From contig JACVVK020000194.1 of assembly GCA_018292915.2 (NCBI GenBank), positions 347,501 to 411,500 of the forward strand: 64,000 nt of DNA. Direction: 5' to 3'. The notes beneath the pieces are model-generated. The model was given only the letters and a program-made list of their open reading frames with translations, was not told the origin of the DNA and made no database searches. Below are positions 1-25,892 of the stretch, in pieces. This DNA is from Batillaria attramentaria. Lineage: Eukaryota > Mollusca > Gastropoda > Batillariidae. Made by a program: the position numbers and the translations under genes. Every line of letters starts with the position of its first letter. The stretch's first letter is position 1.

Positions 1-283
1 TCCTGGGATTAAAAGATACAAAATGAGTAAACTTTTGGAATCAGCATGCCTAGAGTAGAAAGCTGATGATGCCTGACTTCGTGAAGTCTTGTGCACCTGT
101 TACAGCTGTAGGTTGTTGCCTGCATGCTAGCCCCACCCCCTCTGGTATTATGACCAGCCCTCTGCTCTACCAAAATCTTTGCCCAAATTCCTTTGTTTCC
201 CAGTTCAGCTGAAAGCCCTTCCTTCTGTTGGCAATGATAGTAAATGAACTGTGTGTGTGATTGTCAAAACAGTAGATGCACCA

Positions 284-480
284 CTCCCAGCAGTGTAGTG
301 GTAAGCATCTCAGAGTAAAGACAGGGAGCTCTGGGTTCGAATCCCGCCTGAGGCAGATGAGATTTTTCCTGTCGAGGTCAATTCCTTCACAGAGTAAGTG
401 TACTGTTGGCCTTGACAGGGGGAGGGGGTAACATTTTGATGTGACATGGTGTCTTGTGATGTGACGTCTAGCGTAGCCCA
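284..480 (+). mobile_element. tRNA-derived SINE, family D
   Basis: The head has TAGTGGTAAGC (A-box-like) and GGTTCGAATCCC (B box), followed by a body beginning GATGAGATTTTTCCTGTCG. Single copy in this window. Confidence 0.6.
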
Positions 481-673
481 CAGCTGAGTCCCGCCAACTT
501 TTTGGGTGCTCGCCTTGTTATCCTACATGGCATGATGTTAACTATTACATGGTGGGCACCGGAAGCCCAGAATGTGGTGTTTTTTTTTGCAGCCCCAGAC
601 CACACAGTGTGGTGGCAGCATCTATGAATACTCTTATCCTCACACATGTTTGACCCACATCCCTCTTTTTCAG

Positions 674-13163
<12,490 letters not shown>

Positions 13164-13260
13164 AGACGAATGTTGGAGCAGACGTCGTTTGGTGCAGGAA
13201 GAAAATTGACATTTGTGTGATTGAAACCAAGGTTGCCCGGTTGTTTTTCTCTTTAAATTC

Positions 13261-13565
13261 TTAACTCATTCAGCCCTACGCAGGTACATGTACCTGCACG
13301 AGGAACCCGCTGCGTATGCCTACGCAGGTACATGTACCTGCGAGCTAGTGAAAATTTCTACTCGCTCCTCATTGGCCAGACTACTGAATATTCATGAAAC
13401 AAGGGGCACTACTCTGCTGTGCACTTCCTTTCCTTTGTACGGATCAGGTTTACACATGGGTTTGAGCGATTTTGGTTTTTTTAACTGACTGACTGGCTAG
13501 GCAAAAAAGTGCCCAGGACAGGGACAGCAGTCAGGCCTGGAACCAGCAAGGGCTGAAAGGGTTAA
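13261..13565. mobile_element. TTAA-type MITE in the ACADVL 3' flank
   Basis: 305 bp with ends TTAACTCATTCAGCCCT and AAGGGCTGAAAGGGTTAA. Contains two copies of CTACGCAGGTACATGTACCT (13276 and 13321), which include the palindrome GCAGGTACATGTACCTGC. It starts 98 bp after the ACADVL stop and would lie in the 3' UTR if 13644 is the poly(A) signal. Confidence 0.75.
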
Positions 13566-13643
13566 GGAGAGATGTCATTCATTGCATACATGTGATGTGT
13601 ATGTGCATGAAAAAGAAGTTTTTGTGGTGTAAGTTGTTGGGAA

Positions 13644-13649
13644 TAAAAA
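13644..13649 (+). terminator. Candidate ACADVL poly(A) signal
   Basis: AATAAA 481 bp after the ACADVL stop, followed by a G/GT-rich stretch. Other AATAAA motifs occur near 16400, so usage is uncertain. Confidence 0.45.
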
Positions 13650-15007
13650 CAAAGGGTGGAGGTGGGAGGGGGATAAGGGGGGGGGGGGGGGGGTAGGGTC
13701 TGGCACAAAATTTGAAGACACGTTAATAAGGTATTGGGTTTAGTTTTCAATGATTCTAGGGAGACACGTTGATGCCAGTGTATTTTAGGAATTACAGTTT
13801 AACTGGCCAAGAATGAATAGCTTCCGTGTGAATATTTTCAGCTTATTACTTTGCTGACCTGTGATGTACATACAGTTGGAAGTACCGGTGGTTACAAAAT
13901 TTCAGTCGAGTATTACGGTGGGATTTGGATATTGGAGATGTGCATTGTGAGTACCTCTGTGCTATTCTTGCGTGTTAGCAGACAGTTTTTCCACAGAATC
14001 TCAGTGAAACATCAAGCTGTGAGTGAAGGCATGCACAAGTGAATGGACAACGACTATAAAAACCATGTGACTGAGATGTATGATTTTTTTTTTTTTTTTT
14101 TTTGGGGGGGGGGGGTCCCCCGAGTCAAGGTCAGTATGACTGTGAAATGACGGCCAGATTATGAGAAATTTCAGCTACTTACTATCTGTTAGATGTACAT
14201 TCATTCGCAATGAAATATGACTGTTTTTCAGGGTGTGACTGTTTTCCCTGGGGTGTTTTTTTGTTGTTGTTAATGTTTTTTTTTTTGTTTTTTTAAAGTG
14301 ATTTGTAACAGTTTCTCTCAGGGTTTGTTAGGACTATCTGCTTCTTCGAGAGTGGAGTGTTGATTTATGACACAAGTTGACTTCAGCGGCTGCTTCTTTT
14401 TAACCAGTGCTCGGCAAATGTCCATGTTCACAAGCCCTTGCAGCATTCCAGCGACTGTATGTTGTATATGTACATGTTTCAATTTCGGTCCTGTCACAGG
14501 TACAGGAACCATTCTTCTATGCATGATTTTATAATTAAATGTCTGTACTGTTCTGTCTTTTTCACAAGATGTCTTGCCAAGGTGTTGCATGCTAGCACAT
14601 TAATTTTAACTGGATGATTTTACATGAATGTTTTTGAGCTATTCTTAAAAACCACAATTTTTGTTAATAGTGTTTACCAATGAGGTGTCACAGAATTGGT
14701 CCTATCATTTCATTTGCATGATTGACTTAAGTAGAATCGCCTTGTTTTGTGATTTTTATCATTCTCGCATAATTTTGTTCATCTATGTACAGCTGTGTGT
14801 GTCTTCTGACTGTGAACAGGGGTTGTGAAGAAATTGGTGTGTGACTTATTAACACCATTCATCTGCCACCTGTGATAAACAAAATCATTTCTTTTGTTTG
14901 AAGCATTATTTAGCCGACGTCATATCAACCATGACAGATTCACCTGGCCAGGGGACGGGGATGGTTTCCGGTTGTGGTGTGGTTTATGTTTAGTGAGCAC
15001 TAGTAAT

Positions 15008-15463
15008 GCTCAGTGGGTGTAGTTCGCCCGCTAGGGGGTGCAAATGTATTTCAGTCATTTGCAGGGGAGCGCAGGGGGTGGGGGGGTCCAGGGGGGGAAG
15101 GGGGGGGGGGGTACTCCAGCTCTCCACTCAGCGGGATAATTATATTCCATCCTTCAGTCCGATCAGCTTTCGCGATATTTCCGCGCTATTTTGATTGAAA
15201 GACTCGTTTCCAGAAAGCAAAACGGTTACTAACTACAACAGATACTGTGAACGCACATATATTTTCACCATCTGATAGCTAGGTTTGTTTAATGCTTTCA
15301 TTCAAGTTACATTTATAAAATGAAGATAGCTGTCACATGACTTCAACTCATTTGACCCAATCCAGGACATAATTTGCACCCCGTCCCGTGCAGCTGGGAT
15401 ACATTGGCTCCCCCTGCAAATCACTGGTACACATTTGCAACCACTAACAAGTGAACTATACCA
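15008..15463. mobile_element. Inverted-repeat element with a 16-bp direct repeat at its borders
   Basis: Arms of about 55 bp are imperfect inverted repeats (left TGCAAATGTATTTCAGTC, right complement TGCAAATGTGTACCAGTG, both followed by ATTTGCAGGGG). AGTGAGCACTAGTAAT flanks both sides (14992-15007 and 15464-15479). The interior holds a long G-rich run near 15075-15111. No coding region. The family is unknown to me. Confidence 0.6.
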
Positions 15464-16833
15464 AGTGAGCACTAGTAATTGATGAGCATATGCCCCTTAT
15501 CAAATTTTCAGTTTGACGGACGCATCATCCTTGCCCTCTGGCAGACTTTAAACTTGTAAAGATCACTTTTTTTTTTCTTTTTTTTTTTTTTTTTTGGGGG
15601 GGGGGGGGTTACTTTACAGTATGTGACCCTGATTACAATACCAGCAATTGTCGCAGTAAAAGTTTTGAGCAAGACAGAAGATAGGAGACAGGCTTTAGTA
15701 GGCCAGTAGAATATATTGTGACAGTGCATACAGCTGTGAAAGTCAGAACCAGTTTTCTTGCAGGGCAGAGAATATTCTCTTCTAGATGTGGGTAAAAACT
15801 CAATTTTGACGTTTTCGATTTAAGTTTTATGATGGTTTGGAAGGGATATCGGGTAAAGAACGCCATTTGGACATTGAAATAAATTTTGGAGGTGATTTGA
15901 AACAACTGTACTTAAAGAAATTCTCAGGAATTGCAGTACTTAAGAAAAATTTTCTCAGGAATTTTAATAAACTGTTAATGTACATGTACATAATATTCTG
16001 AAATGCCATTACTGGCAGAGTGCAGGAAAGGTTAATGCAGGATCAGTTGCATCGTTGTACATTTTGAAAGGGCAAAGGCTTTGTTGTGAACATGTACAGA
16101 AGAGCACTGTATTTGTAGATCAGTGTTCCTATAGCCCCCCCCCCCCCCCCCTTTTAAAAAAAGACTGCATCAGTTTTTAGGTGTTTTATCCAAACGACAC
16201 AATGCAAGCAATGCAACTTGTAACATACTTTTATTAGTTTTGGTTGTAAGTTGATCATTTCAAAAGTAGTAAGATACGCAGTAACTTATTGTTGGGTGAA
16301 TTTGATAAAATCAGCTGAAAGAAATGTACCGTCTTGTGCATTAATGATAGTAGATTCAACTGGTTTAGGTGTGTGTGTGTGTATATCGATTTGCTAAAAT
16401 AAAATAAAGCTGACCACAAATAAATCTTCTTTTTTCTTGTTTACTGTGTAGATTGTCACCGGCACTACTGCATGGAGCGTAGTCAAATTTTTCTGCTACA
16501 TTCACAAAGGCTGTTTGGAGCATTGTGGGGTGGGAAGAATTTTGGCCGTGTCGGTTGGACGGCAACTTGGGTGGGAATCAAAGGTGTGACAACTAGGAAG
16601 TCCTTTCATGACACTGCAACCACTAGGAATCCCGAAAGAAGATGCTGTACGTTTTCTGCGTCGCCTGACAGGTCTTGAAAGACTGCAATCATAGGTGTGG
16701 GCAATCCGAGACAACAAAGGGGACTGACCTGTTTACTGATGGCGGCTGGTACAAATTTTCACCAAGAGAATGTAAACCTATGCGTGGAGCACTCGTCTCC
16801 CCGCGTGAAACAACTTTTCAACAGTAGGATGTA

Positions 16834-17012
16834 CAGTCAAACCTGTGTAAGGCGGTCACCCAAGGGACTGGGTCAAACTGACCACCTTAGACAGGGTGAC
16901 CGGGTTATCCAGGGTGTCATGTCAACAGCTAGTGTGTCAGGGGATCCTCTGGGGTGACCAGGTTAGACAGTGGCATGGCTTATACAGGTGACCGCCTTGG
17001 CAGGTTCGACTG
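16834..17012. mobile_element. Internally deleted copy of the pogo-like element (179 bp)
   Basis: TA-flanked. Both ends match those of 43655-44507 in inverted orientation, including the subterminal GGATCCTCTGGGGTGACC; about 670 bp of interior are missing. In the ACADVL-ALDH intergenic region. Confidence 0.82.
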
Positions 17013-17219
17013 TATCCCTTTTTAGGCTCTTTTTCATTTCAGTTTTGCTTTACTGCTCCCTGCTGCACAAACTTGAACGCGCCACGGACAGAAGATATCC
17101 AACTGTGTTTCCTGATAGTGTGCTACAAACTCTAATCTACAGAGTTTGTAGTATACAAACTATATAGATCACAGTCAAAACTTTCACAACAGTAAATGTT
17201 TAAAAGTGAAATCTTTCTC

Positions 17220-18330
17220 TTCTTCTTTCATTCTCAGACACGCACAAGCAAGATGCACACACGTTTTCACTACAGTATATTCATCAAGAAAAGAATGAAA
17301 GCAGCAGGGAAGGTCTGCAAGGTAATATGATGTATAATAGTATAGAAATAATGCAAGTGGAGAAGTAAATGCTTCTGTGAACAATACATTGCACTCTATG
17401 AAGACAGGACATTCGAGAGCAAAAAATAGTATCTGTGAAAAATATAGTACGGCACTGCCTATTAATGCATTTCTGGCTCTAGTTAGTAAAGCAACTTCAT
17501 ACAATCATGTATACACACTGAAAAATGGAAAAGGGAAACAAGGTTAAATGGGGAGTGGGGGGATGGTCAGGCGGTCGCTAATACCCCCCCCCCCCCAAAA
17601 AAAAAAAAATAAATAAATAAAAAAAAAAAAAAAAAAAATCAAAAAAAAATCAGGACAACCTTTATGCACAAGGTGTATGCATTGCCTGAATAACGTCCGA
17701 CTCTACACAAGCATGTACACAAATTGCTAATATATTCACCAAGAAAAGAATGAAAGCAGCAGGAAAGGTCTGCAAGGTAATATGATGTATAATAGTATAG
17801 AAATAATGCAAATGGAGAAGTAAATGCTTTCTGTGAACAATACATTGCACTCTATGAAGACAGGACTTTTGAGAGCAAAAAATAGTATCTGTGAAAAATA
17901 TAGTGTGGCACTGCCTATTAATGCATTTCTGGCTCTAGTTAGTTAGTTAGTAAAGCAACTTAATATAACTGTATATGTTACAGTCAAAGCTGGAAATTAG
18001 TCATTTCCAAAAATTTCAGGCATTCCCAGAGAATGACTGAAAATGGAAGCCTCTGATTTACTGGGTTTGCCTGATTGTCATTTTGACCGTCAGGCATTCC
18101 CGGAGAATGACTAATTTCCAGCTTTGACTGTAACATATACACACTGAAAAATGGAAAGGGGAAGCAGGGTTAAATGGGGGGTGGGGGGTGGTCAGGCAGT
18201 CGCTAACCCCCCCCCCCACCCCCACCCCCCAAAAAAAAAAAAAAAAAATCAGCACAATCTTTATGCAGAAGGTGGACGCATTGCCTGAATAATGTCTAAC
18301 TCTACACAAACATGTACACAAATTGCAAAA
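17220..18330. repeat. Local segmental duplication, two to three partial copies
   Basis: Blocks 17270-17500 and 17715-17945 are near-identical (ACCAAGAAAAGAATGAAAGC, AATACATTGCACTCTATGAA). Blocks 17515-17728 and 18140-18327 are near-identical (ACACACTGAAAAATGGAAA, AAATTGC end). Period about 440 bp, then 610 bp with the MITE 17972-18139 added. Confidence 0.85.
17972..18139. mobile_element. MITE with 34-bp perfect terminal inverted repeats
   Basis: Both ends read TATATGTTACAGTCAAAGCT inwards and match perfectly over 34 bp. An inner duplicated AGGCATTCCC(A/G)GAGAATGACT occurs near both arms. Possibly Tc1/mariner-related (ACAGTC ends). Confidence 0.75.
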
Positions 18331-18753
18331 TACACCTGAGGTCCATTTAATATGTGATGCTAAATGAATGTCACATAATCCTGATTGAGATGAGGTCACA
18401 AATTTTATGTAATCCACTGAGCAATCATGATTTTAATCCAGTCACTGAGAATCAGCTGTCTCGTTGAGGAGGTGGGGTGGGGTGGGAAGGAGGGGGAGGG
18501 GTATAGACTGAAAAGGTGCACTTCTTGTGTATTTCTGAAGGCAATCTGTGTGTGTGTGTGGGGGGGGGGGGGGGGGGGAGGGGTGGAGGGATCTGCTCAA
18601 AACAAAAGAAACGAATCAAGAAGTCTAAATCATTATTATCTCCAAGAACCCATTTAATCAAAAGAAACCCACTAGAGGGGTCTAGAGTACGCCTTGCGTG
18701 GATATCCAGGTTACACAGTACTGTAACACTATTTTCTAGTGGTGTTTCTGTTT

Positions 18754-21700
18754 TTAAGAATTCTTGCTTGGAATTTTGATGGTCACCTGCAAAAGAAAAA
18801 ATAAAAGAAAGAAAATGAGAAAGAGAAACATTATCAACTGCCTATGAAAACATGCAGCAATTCTGAAACAAAAACTACAACAGAACCAGCACCCCCATCC
18901 CTCACACCCCTCATACGCACACCTCATAGCACTGAGACACACAGAACAACAACAAAACACTATAACCAAAAATTATAACAAACATGAAATAAAAAATTTT
19001 TAAAAAGGCAAAAGCAGTAATGCATGTGAAAACAAAATCAAAAAGCACTATCAAAATCCAACAACAACAAAACAAATAAGAAAGAAACAACAACAACTAC
19101 AACAACGACAACAACAAAACAACTACCCCCAACCAACATGAAACTTACAGTGCATGACAGTGTGGTTGAAACTTACAGTGCAAGACAGTGTGGTTTTAGC
19201 CAGGACTGTGAAGACTGTCCCACAAAACTGATCGGCTTATAGTATACCACTGACGGGCACGATTCTCTCAGCCCTCATAATTTCACTCTCTGAAAAAAGA
19301 AAGCCGTATGGCTGTCAACTTACTGTTTTGACCTCGGTGTACTCCTGAAGCGCGTACTCCCCACTGCAACAGAAAAAGAGTGGTACAGTAATGCAACTAT
19401 GCACATTACCAAAACGTGTGTAACCGAGACAGTGGCAATAACAACACAAAACAGACCACTGACGAGTTGAGTCTGCATCGAGTCGAGTCTCAAAGCCAAA
19501 ACCCAGACGGGTGTAACTTGATTGCTGATCACGACACTGCCTCGTCGAGACATATGCACAAGCAAAGTCGGATGGTTAAGTTCAACGTCCCTACCACAAA
19601 CAGACTGGAGGTTGGACAAGGGGGTGGGTGTTTGGGGGTTTAACATCCTTTTCCCACAATATATCACAGACGGGGCAACGATGAAAAAGCCAGCACAAAT
19701 ATTTGGCCCCAGCCGGGATACGAACTCACCACCTGCTGGCGTCTGGACAAGCCAACACTCATGCACATACACACACACACACACATGAACACAAACACAC
19801 ACAGCCACACACACACACACACACACACTTTCATAAACATACAGCTGGGCTCCTGATGGACTTAGCAAAGAAGTTGGGGGGTGAATGGTTACAGCTACAG
19901 TCGCACAAGCAGCAAGGACCATCCCGCGGCCAATTAACCACTCACCAGTCACTGGATAATTAATTAACTAAAGGACTTACAGTTCTCTGCCTTGGCCTGA
20001 CTGCTTGAAGCCGCCGAATGGAGTCTGAGGTGTGATGATGTCGTAACAGTTAATCCTGCAAAGGACATGTTAGTTTAAAGCCTCAATGTTCGTAATGCTG
20101 CTATGATGAGAAACTGCCGCTTTTGAAGCTGCAGTGTTATTTGCCAAAATAAAAGGATGTATCATCTGACCATCGCGACCATTTTCGTGACTTTGTGGTT
20201 TCTATTTGTCTCGAAATACAGGGGATTTGGTCTAGCGGTTAAGGCATCCGACTTCAGATCCTGAGCTGCCTGGTTCGAGTCCCCGGTGGGCAGGAATATG
20301 GTGGGATTTTTCCTTACCATATCGAGTTAAACCCATGTGCAGACTCGTTTACGGTGCCTGTCTCGCCTTCGTGTACACACGCACACACATACATCAAGTG
20401 TGCACGCTAAAAATCCCACGTTCATCTTTCGAAGAAGAGAAGGCTGTGGCCGGCGTCGTGGTAAACAGAAATACTGTCGCAGGCACCAGAGTGAATAGCA
20501 GGGTGGAGTTTTGCATATAAAGTAGTGCTTAGCGGCAGCAGGCTTTCACTGCTTCGTCCTCCAGCCCTGCGGCGCCGTGAGCATTTCAGCAGAGATGGAT
20601 ATGTGCGCCGAGGAGAAGTCTACCATACCATACCAAATGCGACTACTCAGTTCTAACCTAGTTTGCCATTGTGCACTAGTGGCCTGACTAAAAAAAATCA
20701 TAATACCTGCATGGATTTCAATTTGGCTTAGTGGGAGTGTTGCACTTTGAATATCTTCATGTTTGCTGCAGTAAGAGCCATCAAGGAACCTTTAACTCTT
20801 TGACGACGGAGCACAATTTCTGACACACGATTTCCTATAGGAAATCGTGTGTCAGAAATTGTGCTCCGTCGTCAAAGAGTTAATCTTGCCTGATGTTCGC
20901 ATACAGGGCCAAAACCGAAAAAGAGTCAAAAACGTGGGATACTCGAGAGGTATGAAATGTGCTAATGTAAATAACTGCAAGCGCACACGTGCACTCTAAA
21001 GTGCAAATGTGCCAAAAATAAGTTTTCTCTGAAGCATAGCCAGTAGTCTTGAAATAGTGCGTTAATCACAACAGGGCAACAACTCACCAGACACTGCCAG
21101 CCTGCAGTGTGTTGGCCAGGGTGATGGCTTTGTTGATGTCATTGGTGATCACCCCCGCTGCTAGTCCGTAAAATGTGCGGTTGGCTCTCTCCGTCACTTC
21201 CTGTATGTCCTTAAACCGAATGATGGTTTGGACAGGACCGAAGATCTGGACAAAAATAAGGGCTTTTAGCAGTTTCAGCCTCTCTCTCTCTTTTAAACAA
21301 ACAAACAAACAAACAAACAAACAAACAAACAAACAAAATCCAGAGTTACACAAAATCTGTGATACAGTACATCGCAAGAGATAATTCATCTGTTTAAAAA
21401 AAAAAATCTCAAAGTGAAAGGAGAGGCCTTCAAATTACCGTAACCTTCATTTTCATTTTTGGTCGGCTGATCTCACCCCCCTGAACCCCCCGAGACGGGC
21501 TTTGCCCCTTCGCCCCACTGGGGCCTTGGCGGCCCCTGGACCCTGGCCTGGTTTTCAGTTTTTTGATAATCGAAAAGTTTCATATGTATATGTATATATA
21601 TATATATATATGCTGTTGATGTCTGTCTTGTAAAACTTCTCATGCTTAGCTCGAAAATTAAAAGAAAAGAATTGAAAAAAAAGAAAAAGAAAAAAAAATC

Positions 21701-22934
21701 ACCTCTTCCTTTGCAATGCGCATGTCGTCCTTCACTTCCGAGAACACGGTGGGCCTCATGAAATACCCTTTGTCCCCGACTTTCACGCCACCAGTCTGGA
21801 GTTTTGCCCCCTGGTCCTGTCCAGAGCGGCAGTAATCAAGCACTTTCTTGAACTGCTCTTGGTCAATCTGAAAGCACGACAAGCGTACACCATGAAAACC
21901 TGAAGAATTTGAGTATGTAACTTTCTTTTGAAAAAGGTCCATCGTTTGGTGTTTTAGGCTCCACTAAGACGAGTGTTTACTGGAACAGTTGGGCTTGTGA
22001 TGGATCTTTGCTGTTGCCCTACAAGCCAAAAGGATTTGGGGATGAGGTACACTCACAGTTTTCTCTTTTATTTTTATTTATTTTTTTGATGTCCCAACTC
22101 TTTGCCAGCTTTAGTGGTGTTCTTTCCAGGTCATGGTGGAATCCACAGGAGGCTTGGAAGCTGGGGCAAGTTTTATTATGCATGATTATGCATGCACTAT
22201 TATGGAGATTGGGATGATGGTATGGAGGTCCTTGTGGTTTGGGACCGAGTGATGGGGCCGCATTCCATGCTTCCTGTCATCATTATCCCAGCGTTAACCA
22301 GGCCTGGGAACTACGGCACCTACGGTGCCAGCCATGTAATCATCCACATCAAGAGATGTGTTATACCAAGGGAAACACCCTTAAAATTGCACCCGTGGAC
22401 TCCTGTGCAGCAACAGCCTCTCCATTGGGCCGATAGCACACCCACTCTGCGTAGGAGCCGACCTAAGTAGGAAAAATCCTGCTTGCTTTAGCTGGGACTT
22501 GAACCTGGGTCTCCCGAGCCATGGTCCGAAGTGCTAACCACTACACTTCTACTGGGGCGTGGGGGCTTTTATTTTTGCTATAAATGTTTACCAGCGGCCC
22601 TTGTGCAGTTATGGGGTCATACGGGTCACCAACGGTCCGGTTCTCTGCCAGAAGTTTAGCCTTCTCCACAAACTTGTCGTAGATTGAATCCTCAACAAAC
22701 GTCCGTGATCCGGCGCAACAATTCTGTCCGTGGTTGTTCATGATTGCCCCGTGGGCCCACATCGCTGCCTCATCCACTGAAAAGAAAAAAAAAAGAAAAA
22801 TGGCGTTTCAAGGTAGGATATAATGCGGGGCTCCCAGACTGATTTTCTGAGTTCTCATGACTTACATTTAAAAAAATACATGTATATATATATAAAAAAG
22901 AAAATTCAATATCCATAATACCTGGAGTAGACTC

Positions 22935-22979
<45 letters not shown>

Positions 22980-23006
22980 CTTATCTGGTTTGGTTGTCTG
23001 GTTATC

Positions 23007-23038
<32 letters not shown>

Positions 23039-23124
23039 CTTATCTGGTTTGGTTGTCTGGTTATCTGGTTTTATATATATAAAAAAGAAAATTCAATATC
23101 CATAATACCTGGGGGAGTAGACTC

Positions 23125-23171
<47 letters not shown>

Positions 23172-24422
23172 CGTGTGTGCGCGCGTGCGCATGCGGATCA
23201 CAGCACATGTGTAAAAGTCTGCACACCTCTCAGATGAGATAACACTAGTTACTACTGCAGCAGCATATACTTTTCTTCCAGTGTGAAAAAAACTTACAAT
23301 CTGCATCAGCAAAAATGATCAGTGGCGATTTCCCCCCCAACTCGAGCGACACCCGCTTGAGGTTGCTGCGTCCCGCTGCCTGCATGATCAACTTCCCAAC
23401 CTGTACATCCATTCACATACCGGTTACCCACTATACCACTATGGAATTGGATTTAAAACTGCTTAATACAAAGATTTCATTACACTACTTGACTTACACA
23501 CTTTCTCTTTCTTTCTCACAGGAATCTACAACAACAACAAAAAGCCTGTCCCATCACAATACAGGTTTGTTAATTTACAGCATTGTCACAACAGTTACCA
23601 TAAGGAGATATAACCACTGTTTGCAATGGCCGAGCTAAGCTAAAACAACAACTAGGTACATGTAAGATGTAACAACATAACAACCAACACAAATCAACAA
23701 GATTTCATATGGTTTTGTGTGTGTTTGGTGCACTCAACATGGACAAATGCTGAATTACATGTACCTCCGTCGAGCCTGTGAAACAAACTTTATCCACATC
23801 CATGTGTTCGGAAATGGCCGCTCCAGCAGTTGGACCATAACCCGGGACCACATTCACCACTCCTGGAGGGAATCCAGCCTGGCAGAAAAAAAAATTCATT
23901 ATAATAAAGCAAAAATACAACTGTAAAAATAATTGCTCTCTGAAAGCCAAGTTGGGGCTGGATTGGACACACCCTCAGGAAGCCAGCATCCAGCACCACA
24001 CGCCAAGCCTTGACATGGAACCCGCAGGGGAAAAGGAAGAGAGGCCGGCCTCGCAACAGCTGGAGGCGGGACACTGAGGCAGAGCTATGCAAGCAGGGGA
24101 TCAAATGGACTGGAGTGGCAAGAGTAGCCCAGAACTGAGTGCGATGGCGAAGGGTCGTCGATGGCCTATGCTCCATCCAGTACTGAGTAGTAGTTAGTAG
24201 AAAGCCAAGTTCCTACTAACAGTGTGTATAAACAGAGGCGCCTTGCCCATAAGCTTTGCCAAAACATTAGCACAACCAAACCAGATAAGCACACTCATGT
24301 GAATCACATGCACTAAATCACATACTGGACATCAACATATTACATGTACAATCATGTGGAGTGCAGGATCAACTCAGATACATTCAGTTTTTATAATTTA
24401 GCACTGCATCTTTTTCTTTTTC

Positions 24423-24456
<34 letters not shown>

Positions 24457-25286
24457 GGGGTGGGGGGGGGGAGCTGGGCTATTTTTCATGGACCAAATAT
24501 CTCCAAAGCAGGGATGGAGGACATGCTAGTTCCTGGAGAGAACCCAAGATGACTTAAATTGAACCCCTGACCTCCTGCACTGGTGGTAAGAGTTGCTGCC
24601 AGTATTCAACCCACCAGCCATCCCTGTTTAGAGTCCACTCAACGCTGCATGAACCCCTATCATGTTTTGATCAAGCCAAGCATCGTAAATGAGTGTTTCT
24701 GTGAGACTGAGCACGTTACCCCACCTCTTTGAAGAGGGACGCACAGTGCAGCGCTGTGAGAGGTGTCTGCTCAGCTGGCTTCAGAACGACAGTATTTCCA
24801 CATGCCAGGGCTGGTCCCAGTTTCCATGCCAACATCATGATTGGATAGTTCCACTGGAAATCGGAAAAATATGGCAAACGTTGCATAAAGAAATTCATCC
24901 CAAATAAATTCAATGCACAGAGTACTATTACCAGTGTCTTATATTTTGCTGAAGTAATCAGTGCTTGCAGAATTTTTTCTAAGAGTTCCATTTAAATGCC
25001 TGGTAAGACTTTTTACTGCAAACATAAACATTCATCAAAATTACTCTGTGCGTGTGTGTGTGTGTGAGTGTGTGTGTATACACATATGGTCAGCACATGT
25101 GTGTTCTGCTGATGCTTAGGTCAAATTACAAACTGATGTTATAGCTAAGGCATTCAGTGTATCATAAGTGAAAATAAAATGTGCACGCTCATGTGTGAGA
25201 GAGAGAGAGAGAGAGCGAGCATGCACACGTGTGGGTGTATGAGAGAGGGGGCTGGGGGTGGGGGGAGAAAGAGTGACAGATGGAGC

Positions 25287-25342
<56 letters not shown>

Positions 25343-25830
25343 TGATGATGATGATGATGATGATGGAGATGCAGATAAATACAAACGTACTGGAATAATC
25401 TGACCACAAACGCCCACTGGCTCATGACGAGTGTATGTAAAGTACGTCCCATCTGAAAACACAGACATATAAAAACTAGGCTCGTGCAATCTGTGTAAAA
25501 ATGATCAATGTTGGAAACTAATGCAAATTACTACACAAAAGGATGAGTGAGCGCACACCAATGCTATACACCAAAAACATTCTGTGGAAAAAGGATCGGT
25601 ACACAAGCATCTATGATGTGCAACGTACGGTACAGGGTGAGACACATATCATATGTGCTGCATCGCTTGTAGGTAGATGTAAGGAAGCAGTCATCCAAAG
25701 TAATTTATGCCCCAAAGTGACATAATAACAATAATAATATGACATTCTTATATAGTGCAGTACCCCCACAAGGTGAGCTCAAGGTGCTGCACGATTTCTA
25801 ACTAATAAGAATCTACAACTCATACTGTCA

Positions 25831-25892
<62 letters not shown>

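Larger units (their letters stand above)
13164..18753. other. Convergent intergenic region, ACADVL to ALDH
   Basis: No protein-coding gene is supported. It holds the ACADVL 3' UTR, the TTAA MITE (13261), T/G homopolymer junctions (14083, 15568), the 15008 inverted-repeat element, the small pogo copy (16834), a hairpin (17124-17152) and the 17220-18330 duplications. An ATTAAA on the - strand at 18659-18654 is a possible ALDH poly(A) signal. Confidence 0.7.
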
